Source of the DNA: Mesostigma viride
Taxonomy: Eukaryota > Streptophyta > Mesostigmatophyceae > Mesostigmatales > Mesostigmataceae
DNA length: 64,000 nt
Assembly: GCA_009746045.1 (NCBI GenBank)
Contig: RPFO01001162.1
Location: 900,478-964,477 of the forward strand
Direction of reading: 5' to 3'
The translations under genes and the position numbers were made by a program. Numbering within the stretch: position 1 is the stretch's first letter; each line of letters opens with the position of its first letter. The notes under the pieces were generated by a model. That model searched no databases. It was not told where the DNA came from and worked only from the letters and a program-made list of their open reading frames with translations. Positions 44,255-54,671 of the stretch are shown piece after piece.

Positions 44255-44284
44255 TTTACAACCCCCTCATGAGGGGGTTGTAAA
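44255..44284. repeat. Perfect 30-bp palindrome
   Basis: TTTACAACCCCCTCA is directly followed by its reverse complement with no spacer. It is followed by an A-run (about 44300) and by short repeats of CCCAGTTTCCCACAG to about 44450. Confidence 0.85.
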
Positions 44285-44739
44285 ATTGCAATCAGTCATT
44301 AAAAAAAAAAAAAAATCCCAGTTTCACACACTGCCCACTCATAAATAATCCCAGTTTCCCACAGCCCCCACTCAGCCCACTCTGACATAAACCACCCCAG
44401 TTTAGACACCCCCTCTCATGAATAAGCCCAGTTTCCCACAGTCACCTGGGAGACCGCGCAACCTGGGGTCAGTCAGGTCAGTCACAGCCGGTGCGGCGCT
44501 AGATTACAATACCGGTCCGATGTAGTGTAGTGGGGTGGGTGGGGTGGGGGTGGGGTGGGGGAAGGGGGGGGGGGTTCCCCTCTCCTTTGGTGGGTGTCAA
44601 GGGGGACATTGGTAGGGGTTGATGATTTAGTAGTTGTGGAACGCAGTTGTAAATGTGGGTAGCTCGTGCGTAGGTCACAGGTTCTTGTGAGGGGTGGGGA
44701 TGCTTGGGTTGCCGTGGTGGCTTGCCTACGGTACGTAGG

Positions 44740-44928
44740 TGCCTGAATACAGTGGTGGGCAGGTGCACTTCGTGCACCCAGAGCAGGTGGCAGTTTACAT
44801 TCCCCCACCTGCAAGAAATAGCCAAGAGTGTATTAAAGGCCATATGCCCCTTCTCAGGGCTAAGTGCTACATATACTCCCAACGGAGTTATGTTCCTAAT
44901 TAATTAATTAATTAATTAATTAATTAAT
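44740..44928 (+). mobile_element. Very short LINE 3' end with 10-bp TSD
   Basis: The TSD GGTACGTAGG lies at 44730-44739 and 44929-44938. The insert has a stem GTGCACTTCGTGCAC, then GCCATATGCCCCTTCTC, ACTCCCAACGGAGTTATG and an (AATT)n tail. The same 3' UTR ends the split LINE at 53094. From 44930 to about 45500 the DNA is G-rich on this strand with no believable gene. Confidence 0.85.
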
Positions 44929-45599
44929 GGTACGTAGGCGGGCTTGGCGATGGTCTATGCAGCAGGGTCAGTTATGGTTGAGTGGACAAGGGGTTGGTTG
45001 CCCCGGAGGCCGGGGTGGGCGGGGTTGGTTATGGTTCACGTGGATGGTGGGGTGGAGTCATCGTATATTAGGGCAGCGGGGGGTGGGGTCACTGGGCGGG
45101 GTGCAATGGTGTAGGGGAACCTCGTTGTGGGGCGGTAGGGTGGTTTAGTGGATGGTTTGCGATGTTGGTGTGGAATGTGGTGGAGGTAATACGGAAGGGT
45201 GGTAGTCACATAGGTTGGCTAGGGGGACTCAAAAAGTGGATGGTCGGGTGGGTCAGCGTATGGTTTGGGAAGGAGGGCAGTGTATGGTTTGGGGAGGAGG
45301 GCGGTGTTACGGTGTTGTGGGGGACCTCAGGGTGGGGGCGAGAGTGGTCCGTAGTCAGGGGGGGATGGATAGCGGCATGTGGATGTCCGTAATGTATCTT
45401 TGTGGGTGGGGTGGGTATGGAACAGGCAGGGGAGTGGGGCGAGTGGGGGTTAGCAGGGTGGAGGGTGCTGGCATTGTGGCGGGATGGTTGGAGGCACATG
45501 GACACACATAATGGCAAGAGTAACTGCATGCATAGCAACATGGGACCAGCTGTTCCGAGAACATCTGCAACCCTCACCATGCAACAACCAACAGCAACC

Positions 45600-48500
45600 G
45601 GCAACTGCCAACAGTGACAACGTTCGCAAGATGTGACGCCAAGGCCATTGGAGATCCTGATGTAATTTCGGGGGGTTCCTAGTCCTGCCGTGTACTTAAC
45701 TTAATTCAGGGCCGCACACTTCGTGTGGTGCAGTGGTGCAGCGAGGGCTCATGGCCGGTATGGTGGTAGCCGGTAGGTGAAGACCTTGCTGCGAATCGAG
45801 GGCGTGATATTGCATGGGAAAATGATGCCGAGAGTCTCAGGGCGTCTCGCGTGGTGACAGCTGCAGCGTGTGGGCCGAGGAGCTCGAGATGCAGGTCTCG
45901 TCGGTACATGTGGGCCACTGGTGAGGGCGCCAATGTGATGGAGGCCTTTCCATCGTGCCAGTTGGACATCACTCAACAGCCAAAGGGGCGGCTGCATTGG
46001 CGGTGGGGCTAGAATTCTGGTAACTGCACAGAATTGACCCAAGAAAGCTCGAATCGCGGGCATGGGCAGGCGAGGTAAAAGAGGGAAACATTGCGCCAGC
46101 GGTTGAGGAAAGAAGGCCTGTTTACAGTGCTGGGCCTCAGAAGGAGTCGAGGCGTCGGCTCAGTTGGCAGGGCGACGATAAGTCTGTCAAAGCTGCGCAT
46201 GGGTGGCGCAATGAGAGCTCATTAGGAAGGTCTCGCGCAGGAGGTTTCGATAGGCTAAAATTTTTCTCAGTCCTCGAAGATTAGGCGGGTGAAAATCGTA
46301 AATCCGCCATAGCCGCCATTTAAAAAATTTTCCCGCTTTCCATGGGATATACTGCCTAGCCTTACAGTAGCCAAATGGATTTGCGTGCGCCTCAGTCCAT
46401 GCACCTAGTCGTTCGCCATCGGTTTCGGCGCAATATTTGAATTTTGCGCAAGGATCCTGACGGGTTGATTCCAGACTTGCGCTTGTTGCGAAAGATTATT
46501 GATTTATTTTGTCCATTCATTCCAGACTCCCAAGCTAGGGGCCGCCGTCGACTGTAGTCTGAACGGTACGGCTAACAGTTACGATGCCAGGCCAGCAGCA
46601 AGCGGTCAAAACCAAGCGATACTAGAGAGTCATGTCAGTCGTCTTTTTACTGGTTTCGTCAGTCAGTTATTCCTCATGTATGTCAAACTACTTCTACTTG
46701 GGAAGATATGTAGTAGCGGCGAATCGGAAGTGGACGTGGGCAGGGGGGGGCGGGAAGTACGACTGATGCAATATACCGTACGTTAGTTATCGTCACAAAG
46801 CGAGTGACTGACGATAGTAAAGGGCCTCTAATGACGACAGTGATGACGATAGTATTTGGCACTGATGAGTGATGACAGGAAGAGCGATGACCCCAAGTTA
46901 CCAGACTTTGCGACGTTGATGAGACTTAGCGAATTGCGAGCCCTCATTCCAGTGGTTGCGCGGGTGTTACCGTTGAAGTTGAAGAAAAAAAAACTTGACT
47001 TGAACATCTATCCACGCTGCACAGGTGGGAAAGGTGGAAGGGAGCTGCGATCGGCTCGCAGCCAAGGCGGGATTATGTGCCTTTTGATTTCCAGCAATGT
47101 CGCTTCTGTATGAACGCACGTGGTGGTTGGAATAGGAGCATAGGCTCACTGATGACCGTCGTGATTTATGTAGCCATTAGGGCGTCGTCTTAAATGAATT
47201 CAGGAGCGAGCTCGGACAAGGCTACAAGCAGCCATCGGGGGAGAAACATAGGCATGGTCTGGAATAAAGCTTTAATCGATCTGTTCGCTCAGTGGTAGGC
47301 ACAGCACATTCGGACATCCAGAAGCTGCCCACTCTTTACCAGTTGAGGTGAGCAAGGAATTCCTCGCCTGAAATTCTAATAAGTTTGCATCGACTTTAAC
47401 ATGCATGCCGTACGCACGTGGCATTCTCACGTATCGCCCTAGGGCCAAGGCTGCTATGGGCCGCTCGGTTTCATGCCAAGTTAGCCGTGCTTGCCATGAA
47501 TGCTGCAGCAGTTTCACTATCTCATTCGTACAAGGTCAATAGACTATGCAAACGACATCCGATTTAGTTTTCATGAAGGGCATAACCTTGTTCAGATTGA
47601 GAGTTGCATGGCATGGGCTGCTCTTGCGCCACTTTCCTTGTCTTAACCTACTGATTCTCTGTTTATGCTTTCGGTCGTTATACATTCGTATGTGTGCATC
47701 TGTGTTGCCATTGTGGTGTCAATTTTGCGCGTGTACTTGTGATGCCTGATACCGTTGGACTTGCACGCGGCCCCATCGCATGTGGCAGCGACAAGCTCTT
47801 GGTCGCCTGTCCAGCGCGGCGAATTCTTGATGGTGAGCAACGGTGATCATTCTTTATGTAGTGCTCATTCCTCAAATTATCAACGTGCTGTGCGTGTCAG
47901 CCACCATTGGCCTTGTTCTTCCAGCTTCCGTGCATGATTTTTTTGTAGCCCGCTGGTGATGCTCTGAGCTACAAATAGTTTGCATTATTTGTCCCAATTC
48001 CTTCGCTGTCGGTAGAATCTTCTTTGCAATCCAGTAGCCTTGGTTGACATTCGTGGCATTGCTGGACTATATCTCGCTTCCTTGCATGGGTAGCATCTTT
48101 GCATATTTATCCTTTTTGCTCAGATCACAGCTTTTTGTCATTCCCTCCCCCCCGCTCCCCACCCTGAACGACTCCTGCTAGTGTCAACTGCAGACGTAGA
48201 GCCTTCAGCCTCGTTAGAGTTCATCCTACCTGTAACGGGGCATATTGTTGGTTGATTGGCCTTGCATTTTCTTGGCACTATTCAGGCGTTTCTTTCTTAT
48301 TGCCGTATTAACCATACAGAGATTGCAATGAAGTAGATTGTGAGGCCTCTTGGCATGTTAGGGAACCTTTGCGACTCCAGGATTTCTGGGTGTGCAGTTC
48401 CCTACAACTTGTGAGGCATGTAGATACAATTTAGGTGAACATCTATGGCCAATTTTTTTTCTCGAGCACCCCTGTCTCTCTCTTGGCCCAGTATCTCACC

Positions 48501-49560
48501 TTTCTTTGTCCTAAAATTAGGCCGGTACTCATAGATAGCCACGCAACTGCTGCGATCTCCCCCGCATCCTTACATACAAGTGAACTGAAGTCATGCAAAG
48601 TTGTTGGCACGTCCAGCGCGTAGCGTTCATCTCACTAACAAATTTTTGTGTGTACCGATGCGTGCTTTGCCGGATGATGTATTTTTGTCTTGCATGCAGG
48701 CAATATACCTAACACAGTCGGGCCGGGCACATCCGTCAGTCCAACACGGCGAGAGGCCACATGCGGATGCAGATTTTGTAGGCTCTGAGCCTTCAATGGT
48801 CACATTGCCGTAGCACTTGACAGTGTCCTGTGATTGTTTCTAGAGAGTCATCCAGTTACTTCAGCAATGGTGGCTGGGACAGCCCTCGTGATGGTTTCGG
48901 TGATGATGAGGATGATGACTTTGATGACGAGGACTGTTGAGCCCCGTTGTACTTCTCGGTCAACAGATTTTATATTGCATTTGTGAGATGATTGTGGGTG
49001 TCCATTTTGCACACCACCCACAGCCATGCTTGAGTGCACCGTTCCTTGTGTGTGTATCAATACAGTTTGTGTTCGTATTTGATCAGTTGTGCCATTTCAT
49101 CGGGTTGTTGCATGCCATCTGAATATGTTCACTCCCCGTTGCCATTTTATCATACTAGTGTTGTGAGCTCAGAGCAATGGATGCATGATGCAGTGTTGTG
49201 ATTCAGTGTAGATATTGACGATTTTACCTTTGATCAGCATGATGGATGCTTGGCCAGCGATGGGTCGGAGGTTGACACTTGATGACCGTGATGATCATTG
49301 CCCTGAATGTTCAATATTGGTGTTTTTCTTAACATCCCAGTCGATATTTTTGCAATAAACCATGTCTCCCACGGCTCATGACATTGTGGTGCATTTTATC
49401 ATGCACCTGAGAGTGTTTCCAGCTTGTTTTGTCAGTTCCTTTCAGTACGCTTGCCCCGTACCGCTGCACGTGTTGTCTCTCCTGGCATTGCCACCTTGTC
49501 GTGTCCCACCTTGGCCTTTTCCTTCTCCGTCTCTGCTGCGGCACGCACTTCCTTGCTGCG
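45600..49560. other. Unassigned interior of the 6.8-kb element
   Basis: I find no recognisable domain in about 4 kb. The most protein-like stretch is on the minus strand at 47272-47534, reading EIVKLLQHSWQARLTWHETE, RYVRMPRAYGMHVKVDANLL and ending LCLPLSEQID. It has no good start and could be an exon of a captured gene or chance. The 47530-49350 part is TG-rich and resembles untranslated or intronic DNA. Confidence 0.4.
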
Positions 49561-49888
49561 GATGTGCATTATGCGTGCTTTGTGATATATCACTTCCCCT
49601 GAGTGGTTGTGATTTATCACCTTGTCACATTTTGTTTTTCTGTGGGTTTGTGACATTTTGTGACACTTTGACATTTTGTGATAGTGACGTTATCACAAAA
49701 TATGCTGGTTTTATCACGTTTGTCACGTTTTGTCACAATCATGACATGTCTCGATCACAATTTGTCACAGTTTTATCACATTTTGTCACATTTTGTCACG
49801 TTTTATCATTTTTTTATCACAAAATGTCACAAAAGTGACATTTTGTGATAAAAAAATATCACAAAATGTCACAGACCCCTTCCCGGTG

Positions 49889-50314
49889 CAGTCGAGTCAT
49901 CATCATCCTCCTCCTCCGAGGAGGAGGAGGAGGAGGGGGAGGAGGGGGAGGAGGGGACGAGGGGGAGGAGGGGGAGGAGGGGGAGGAGGGGGAGGAGGGG
50001 AGGAGGAGGAGGAGGAGGAGGAGGAGGAGGAGGAGGAGGCGGAGGAGGAGGAGGAGGAGGAGGAGGAGGAGGAGGAGGAGGAGGAGGAGGAGGAGGAGGA
50101 GGAGGGGAGGAGGAGGAGGACGGGGATGACGACGAGGAGGAGGAAGATGGAGGGAGGCGAAGGGGTGATGGAAGGGCAAGGGGTGGAGGGGCAGGAGGGT
50201 CAACTCGCAGAGCGACGTCTGAGGGGAGGAAGAAGCCTGCCGCGCCCTCCAAGTCTTCCGGCTCGTCTCGACCCAAGACAGCTGCTACTCGAGCTCCGAA
50301 AGGAATAACAAAGG
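49889..50314 (+). CDS. Giant cargo gene, penultimate exon, second part
   Basis: This resumes after the 6.8-kb element as VESSSSSS plus poly-glutamate from a GAG run (49915-50120). It then reads GDDDEEEEDGGRRRGDGRAR, STRRATSEGRKKPAAPSKSS and ATRAPKGITK, and ends at the donor GTGAGG (50315). It is an acidic-then-basic disordered tail. The run length makes the frame here uncertain. Confidence 0.55.
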
Positions 50315-50429
50315 GTGAGGAAATCGCTGTTTTGGTCGTGGCATGTATCCTGAATTTTTTTTAAATTCGTTTGCAATCTATCTACGTTGACTTTAGTCCG
50401 TCGTTGATGTGCCGATTGGTTACGCGCAG

Positions 50430-50961
50430 GTAATGATGTGGTGCGGGCGAACGCTGCGGTGGGCTTCGGTCCTGCAGCTAAACTTACTGCTCAGTCTGAA
50501 GGGGTGGAAGCGAATGCGCAGAGCCAAGAGCCTTATGAGAAGCCTACGCTGTGGATGAGACTTATGGACGGGGAACAGAAACACGGAGCACCGGAGTGCT
50601 TCTGGATTGATGGACGTGGGCCGAGAACACCATGAGAAGGGCCAATGCGAGTAGGGAAAAGCAAAAGTATACCAAGTTACAGGAGGTGAAGTTGTACGGG
50701 CAGGTAGGTGGATACGATCGGAAATGGAGGGACGTTTGCATGAAGTTTTTTCCAGAAGAGACAGAGGGCGGAAAGTTGCATCGGGGCAAGTTCTGGATGC
50801 CTTTGGACTATGTGAAGAAGGTGGTGACTCTGATGGACGGAAAGAGTTGGAATGATGTGGCAAAGTGGGCACCTGCGATGTCCATCGATCCAAAGAGGAA
50901 GAAGTCCAAAACAGAAGAGCAGAAATTGGAAGCAGAAGCAAGGAGCAAGAATAAGAAGTGA
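50430..50961 (+). CDS. Giant cargo gene, last exon
   Basis: The exon starts after TACGCGCAG at 50429 and completes the split codon of the preceding exon (K-G-NDVVRANAAVGFGP). It continues EKPTLWMRLMDGEQKHGAPE and CFWIDG, then needs one extra G at 50618-50620 to continue as AENTMRRANASREKQKY, YDRKWRDVCMKFFPEETEGG, HRGKFWMPLDYVKKVVTLMD and a lysine-rich end KSKTEEQKLEAEARSKNKK before TGA. The duplicate copy at 11480-11525 is in frame at this point. 290 bp of 3' flank separate the stop from the element end, with no other gene. Confidence 0.6.
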
Positions 50962-51226
50962 CGTTCGAAGACTTTATTTTATGTTGGACGAGTCTTTAGT
51001 AAATTCAGTCGACTCCGTCTCAAGTGCGACGAATGTATCCATGATATTCTTCAATGAAACAATGCAATTTCACGCTAATGTAAAGTTTTTATGTCACACG
51101 AGACTTACAATGAGATAAATACCCACAAATTGTAATATTTACGTGAAATTTATACGTTCGCAAGCCAAAATTCAAGATTTTTGCCTCAAAATTGAAGGAA
51201 AAGTGTCACACACTTGGCTTGGACCG

Positions 51227-51251
51227 CGGAACATTCGAAGTGGGCCCGGCC
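51227..51251 (-). repeat. Right terminal inverted repeat of the 38-kb element
   Basis: This is the exact reverse complement of 12922-12946. It is followed by TGCA (51252-51255) and then by LINE sequence continuous with 12581-12921. The truncated second copy ends with the same sequence (one mismatch) at 12157. Confidence 0.9.
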
Positions 51252-51255
51252 TGCA

Positions 51256-53094
51256 GCTTCGCCAGGCTCAGGTCCGGCAGGCAGCGGTGACACTAGTCGC
51301 GCACTGGTGGTCGCCCCGCACCCCCCCGGGCTCAATGCCTCGCGCCATCGACGGCATCGCCTGACCCTAAGCGCGCACCCGCTCCGCCGACAAACCAGGA
51401 GGGTCTTCACGCCCCTCAGAACCGCGCTTTCGGCCTGAACCTTTCAAGGTCGATGATCACGACTGGACCAACATGTCCCCGGCAATTACTGCATGCCCTG
51501 CGTTCACATCTTCTTCGGGGACCGTACGCCTCGCTTTACGACCTGTGCCTCCATCTCCACATGTACAGCATCGACCGCCTCATCTGCTCGGACGGCAGCT
51601 CAGTGGTGGCACAACACCAGCACTCTGTTCGGGTGCAACCGCCCCCACCTCCAGTGCTCACGCCATCCTCAACTCTCTTCTCATGCGCTCTGATGGCGAG
51701 ATCTGGGCTCAATCCATCTCCGCCCCCACACTCCGCTCCATCCTTACGGAAGCCTTCCAGCAGCACGCACGTGACCCCCCTTGCTGCCGACGTAAGTAGC
51801 AGCACTGGGCGGCACGTTCGCTGCTGAGCTTCGATCCTCACCTTTCCACCACCGTCGGCCTCCACCTCCACTACCATGCATTTCCGCCTCCACTGCCGAC
51901 ATCACGGGCCCAGCTCCTCGACCACGACCAGCGCCTGAGTCCCTGAAGCCACCGCCACCGCGGCTTGAGTGCATGAGAGCTTGCATGCATGACACCGCCG
52001 GCCTCACCGCCCAGGCGGTGAAGGACATCGCTGCCCAGCCGGCACCTGCTCGGGCCCGGCCGGCGATGCTCCCTCCACCTGGGCGGACTTGCATCATACC
52101 ACCTCCGCCACCTCCACCATCGCGGCACAGCTCAAGCTTAAGCCCTCGACCTTCGCGAGGAGGCCGACATCACCCAGCGCAGCCACAATGTCACTCGTCA
52201 AGCACTTCGACCAGCCGGCAGGTGAGACCTCGACGAGCCTTCTCACGGCATTTAAGCGCGACATTCTTGCCCCCATGCATATGCAACTCACTGGTGAGCT
52301 GCGGATGTCAGTCGGCTGCATGTCCGCCTCCCCCGCGCGCGGGGTAAGGCTGGCCCGGCACCCGTGCTCCTCACTAGCTTTAAGTACATGGCGGACAAGC
52401 TGTCGTTCCTTAAATGCCGCAAGAAGCTCTCGGCCGGGTCTCGCCTCACGCTGCATGTGGACGACGACTTGACCCTGGCCCAGCAACAGCGGCGAAGCGA
52501 GCTATGGCCGACCTACCTTCAGCTCCGGCAGAGCGCAGGGGGGAAGCCGGTATACTGGAGGGGGGCAGTCATCCACGTTGACCACAAGCCGATGGCAGGC
52601 CCCTCCTGCCACCTCATACTAGGGAATATATACCAGTATTGTAGTAGATAATTAGTCAGGCTTAGCCTAGCATGCATATGTGGCCCACGCACATGTGCGC
52701 CCATAATGGCCCCCATGGATGATGCCTCCAGACTTTAGCCACGCCCTGCCTGTAATGGGACCTCCCATGGATGTTGCACTAATAAGAATTTAGTCATGCT
52801 ATGCCTACTATTATGCAGAGAGACGCTCTCTGTCGAGACGCCATGCCCTAGCTCTTGTATAGCCATGATGATCTTCCTCCCCCGTGCCGGAATCCCCTTA
52901 GTTGGGTTGCATGAACCCGAGACAGCATGGTGGTGCCGGTGCCCTTGAGGCACCTAGAGCAAGTGTTGCTTACGTACATTCCACTCTTGCAGGAAGTAGC
53001 CCAGAATGTATTAAAAGCCATATGCCCCGCTTCTCCGGGATATGTCAGCTACATGTACTCCCAACGGAGTTATGCTACTAATTAATGAATGAAT
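51256..53094 (+). mobile_element. ORF1-only LINE, 3' part (degenerate ORF1, 3' UTR)
   Basis: This is the continuation of 12581-12921. The frame is broken many times but the C-terminal ORF1 block is clear in 52364-52651: DDDLTLAQQQRRSELWPTYL, later GGKPVYWRGAVIHVDHKPM, matching the protein at 22901-24274. The 3' UTR (GCCATATGCCCCGCTTCTCC, ACTCCCAACGGAGTTATG) and a short AATT-like tail end at 53094. The TSD TATCTACATCT (53095-53105) matches 12570-12580. Confidence 0.8.
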
Positions 53095-53157
53095 TATCTA
53101 CATCTATTCTAAATCTATCAACTCAAGCCACAAACATCAGCTCTACCCTAGGGGACC

Positions 53158-54110
53158 TCTAGGCGAGGAGCTGGGCGGTGAGGGCGTCGGTGCCTCGGTG
53201 GTGGTGGCGGTGGAGCTATAGGCGAGGTCGAGCTTCAGTTGGAGGTGGCGGTGGTGGTGGAGCTAGGAGAGGAGGGGAAGCTCGGCAGCCAGCGTGCCGC
53301 CCATCATGGCCGCCACATCTGCGGCGAGGGGTGTCTATAGTGCTGCACGAGGGCCTGGTTGATGATGGAGTGGATTTCGGAGGTCGGAATGCATGGTTCA
53401 AGTGGGAGCCCAGATCTCGGCGACAGAGCGCCCGAGGAGCCGGGATCGCAGAGGGCGAGGAGCTGAAGGCGGGGGCGGGGGAAGCTGGGTAGATCCGGCG
53501 CGAAACTCACGTACCCGCGACCACGCGGCCAGGCGGAATGAGGGCGACCTTGGACGTAAAGGTGCTGCATGGCACAGGGCAAGAAGCGAGGTGCGCGACC
53601 CGTAGAACAGCAGGGCGCTCATGAGCTGGGTGGGCGGGCTTGACCACCATATGTGGCTGACGTGACGTCAAAGTCGATTTCTTTCCATGCAGCTCGGCTC
53701 GGCAGGGGGCGGATCCTCAGGGCAGCGGCTGCGTTTACTGAGGCTCAGGCGATGCAGAGGGCGAGGACTGAAGCCCGGGAGGGGGCTGGGCAACCACCAG
53801 TGCGCGACTAGTGTCACCGCTGCCTTCCGGGCCTGAGCCTGGGCGAAGCTGCAGCCGGAGCTAGCTGCAGACGTATTTTCAGGGCTTAGCGCAGCCGCCA
53901 GGCTGAGTTGCGTGGAAGAGCGTTTGCTCGTCATATATATTGCGTTATAGCTTCGGAAAATTATATCAGTGTGTGCGTCTTACAAAGACGAAGCGATTGT
54001 GATATTTGAATGGCCGAATTCGGTGCCCAAACGTGAAATTTATGAGCTCCGCCGACGGTCAGCTAGCCATGGCTATATCTCGATCGTGGCTCGTGGCTCA
54101 TGGCAAGGAT
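53158..54110 (-). mobile_element. Antisense 5' part of a related ORF1-only LINE; holds the empty TGCA site
   Basis: Reading the minus strand from about 54110, it shows the GAGCCACGA 5' UTR motif, GGCGGAGCTCATAAATTTCA, CTCAGCCTGGCGGCTGCGCT, and then CTCCGGCTGCAGCTTCGCCC across the position where the 38-kb element sits in the sister copy. Further on it parallels the ORF1 region at 51680-51790. It breaks off at about 53158. No open ORF remains. Confidence 0.7.
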
Positions 54111-54146
54111 AGATGGAGGGCCATATTTTAGACTAACTGTGGTACG

Positions 54147-54420
54147 GTGTGCTCTGACCACCGGTTGGTGCGTGCGACCATTCGACTCCGGTTCCACGCC
54201 GGCCACCAAGCGCCGCGCCCCACTGAGTGGCCCGGCGTCCTGACTGGACTAGCTGCGCTACGTCCGGTCCGGCGTGGGGATCCTGAGGACTGGACGGACG
54301 CCGAGCACGAGCTGCAGAACAGGTGCATACCTGGCGGCCCTGGACGCCCACTGAGGCGGACGTCGACGCGCTGGCCGCAAGGGTGCTCCCAAAGCTGCCA
54401 TTTTGCGGGCTTTGCGGCCC
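54147..54420 (+). pseudogene. LINE endonuclease C-terminal remnant
   Basis: One frame reads VCSDHRLVRATIRLRFHAGH, the SDHRxV ending of an APE-type LINE endonuclease, followed by a linker (EWPGVLTGLAALRPVRRGDP). It is the left part of an ORF2 whose RT and tail remnants lie at 59330-62720 in the same orientation. Confidence 0.55.
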
Positions 54421-54440
54421 GCGCCCCATTGTGGTTGCTG

Positions 54441-54602
54441 GCGGCCCGGCACCTGCCAGTCATGCCCCGCCGACCGGACGCCCCGCCGGGCCCGCTCTAC
54501 CGCCAGGACCCCATGATATGATTGATATCATGGGGTCCTGCATGGCGGTAGAGCGGGCCGGGGCGTCGGCGGGGCATGACCGGCAGGTGATCCTGGCCGC
54601 CC
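54441..54602. repeat. Long imperfect hairpin, arms about 80 nt
   Basis: The left arm 54441-54519 (GCGGCCCGGCACCTGCCAGT ... GGACCCCATGATATGA) is nearly the reverse complement of the right arm 54523-54602. The arms differ by a few substitutions and small indels, so this is not a simple assembly fold-back of one strand. It lies inside the old LINE sequence. Confidence 0.85.
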
Positions 54603-54671
54603 GGCCGGCACCGGCCGCCTCAAGCGTATAACCGGGACCCGCTGCTGAAACCGGTCGGCTCATGCAATTAA

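Larger units (their letters stand above)
43081..49888. mobile_element. 6.8-kb TIR element with subterminal TGTGACATTTTGTGA repeats
   Basis: The left end CACCGGGAAGGGG, followed by TGTGACATTTTGTGATATTT, is inverted at the right end up to 49888. The flanks are CA on both sides (43079-43080, 49889-49890). The duplicate exon at 8290-8312 reads GCAGCCAGTCGAGTCATC, which is the site without the element, so a 2-bp duplication is supported. About 600 bp inside the left end and 320 bp inside the right end are packed with variants of TGTGACA/TATCAC. I find no transposase, so it appears non-autonomous. The interior has LINE debris, a 30-bp palindrome and unassigned DNA. CACTA-type elements also have subterminal repeats, but their TSD is 3 bp. 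Confidence 0.8.
12922..51251. mobile_element. 38.3-kb TIR DNA transposon with transposase and giant cargo gene
   Basis: Perfect 25-bp TIRs begin GGCCGGGCCCACTTCGAATG at 12922 and lie inverted at 51227-51251. TGCA flanks both ends (12918-12921, 51252-51255). The pre-insertion site, reconstructed as CTCCGGCTGCAGCTTCGCC, is matched by a paralogous LINE at 53158-54110 that has one TGCA. Inside are a short gene (13360-13832, -), a spliced transposase-like gene (14427-18109, -), satellites (19495-25790) and a giant spliced gene (25959-50961, +). Five later insertions (22712-24694, 29805-37862 with 31399-37699 nested, 39650-40414, 43081-49888) add about 17 kb. I cannot assign it to a named superfamily; the 4-bp TSD and the gene layout do not match one I know well. 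Confidence 0.85.

Noticed and set aside
44930-45600. Overlapping ORFs on both strands in G-rich DNA
   Set aside because: Biased composition keeps frames open; no recognisable motif or start context.
43081-49888. Classification of the 6.8-kb element as CACTA
   Set aside because: The ends begin CACCG rather than CACTA and the empty site supports a 2-bp, not 3-bp, duplication.
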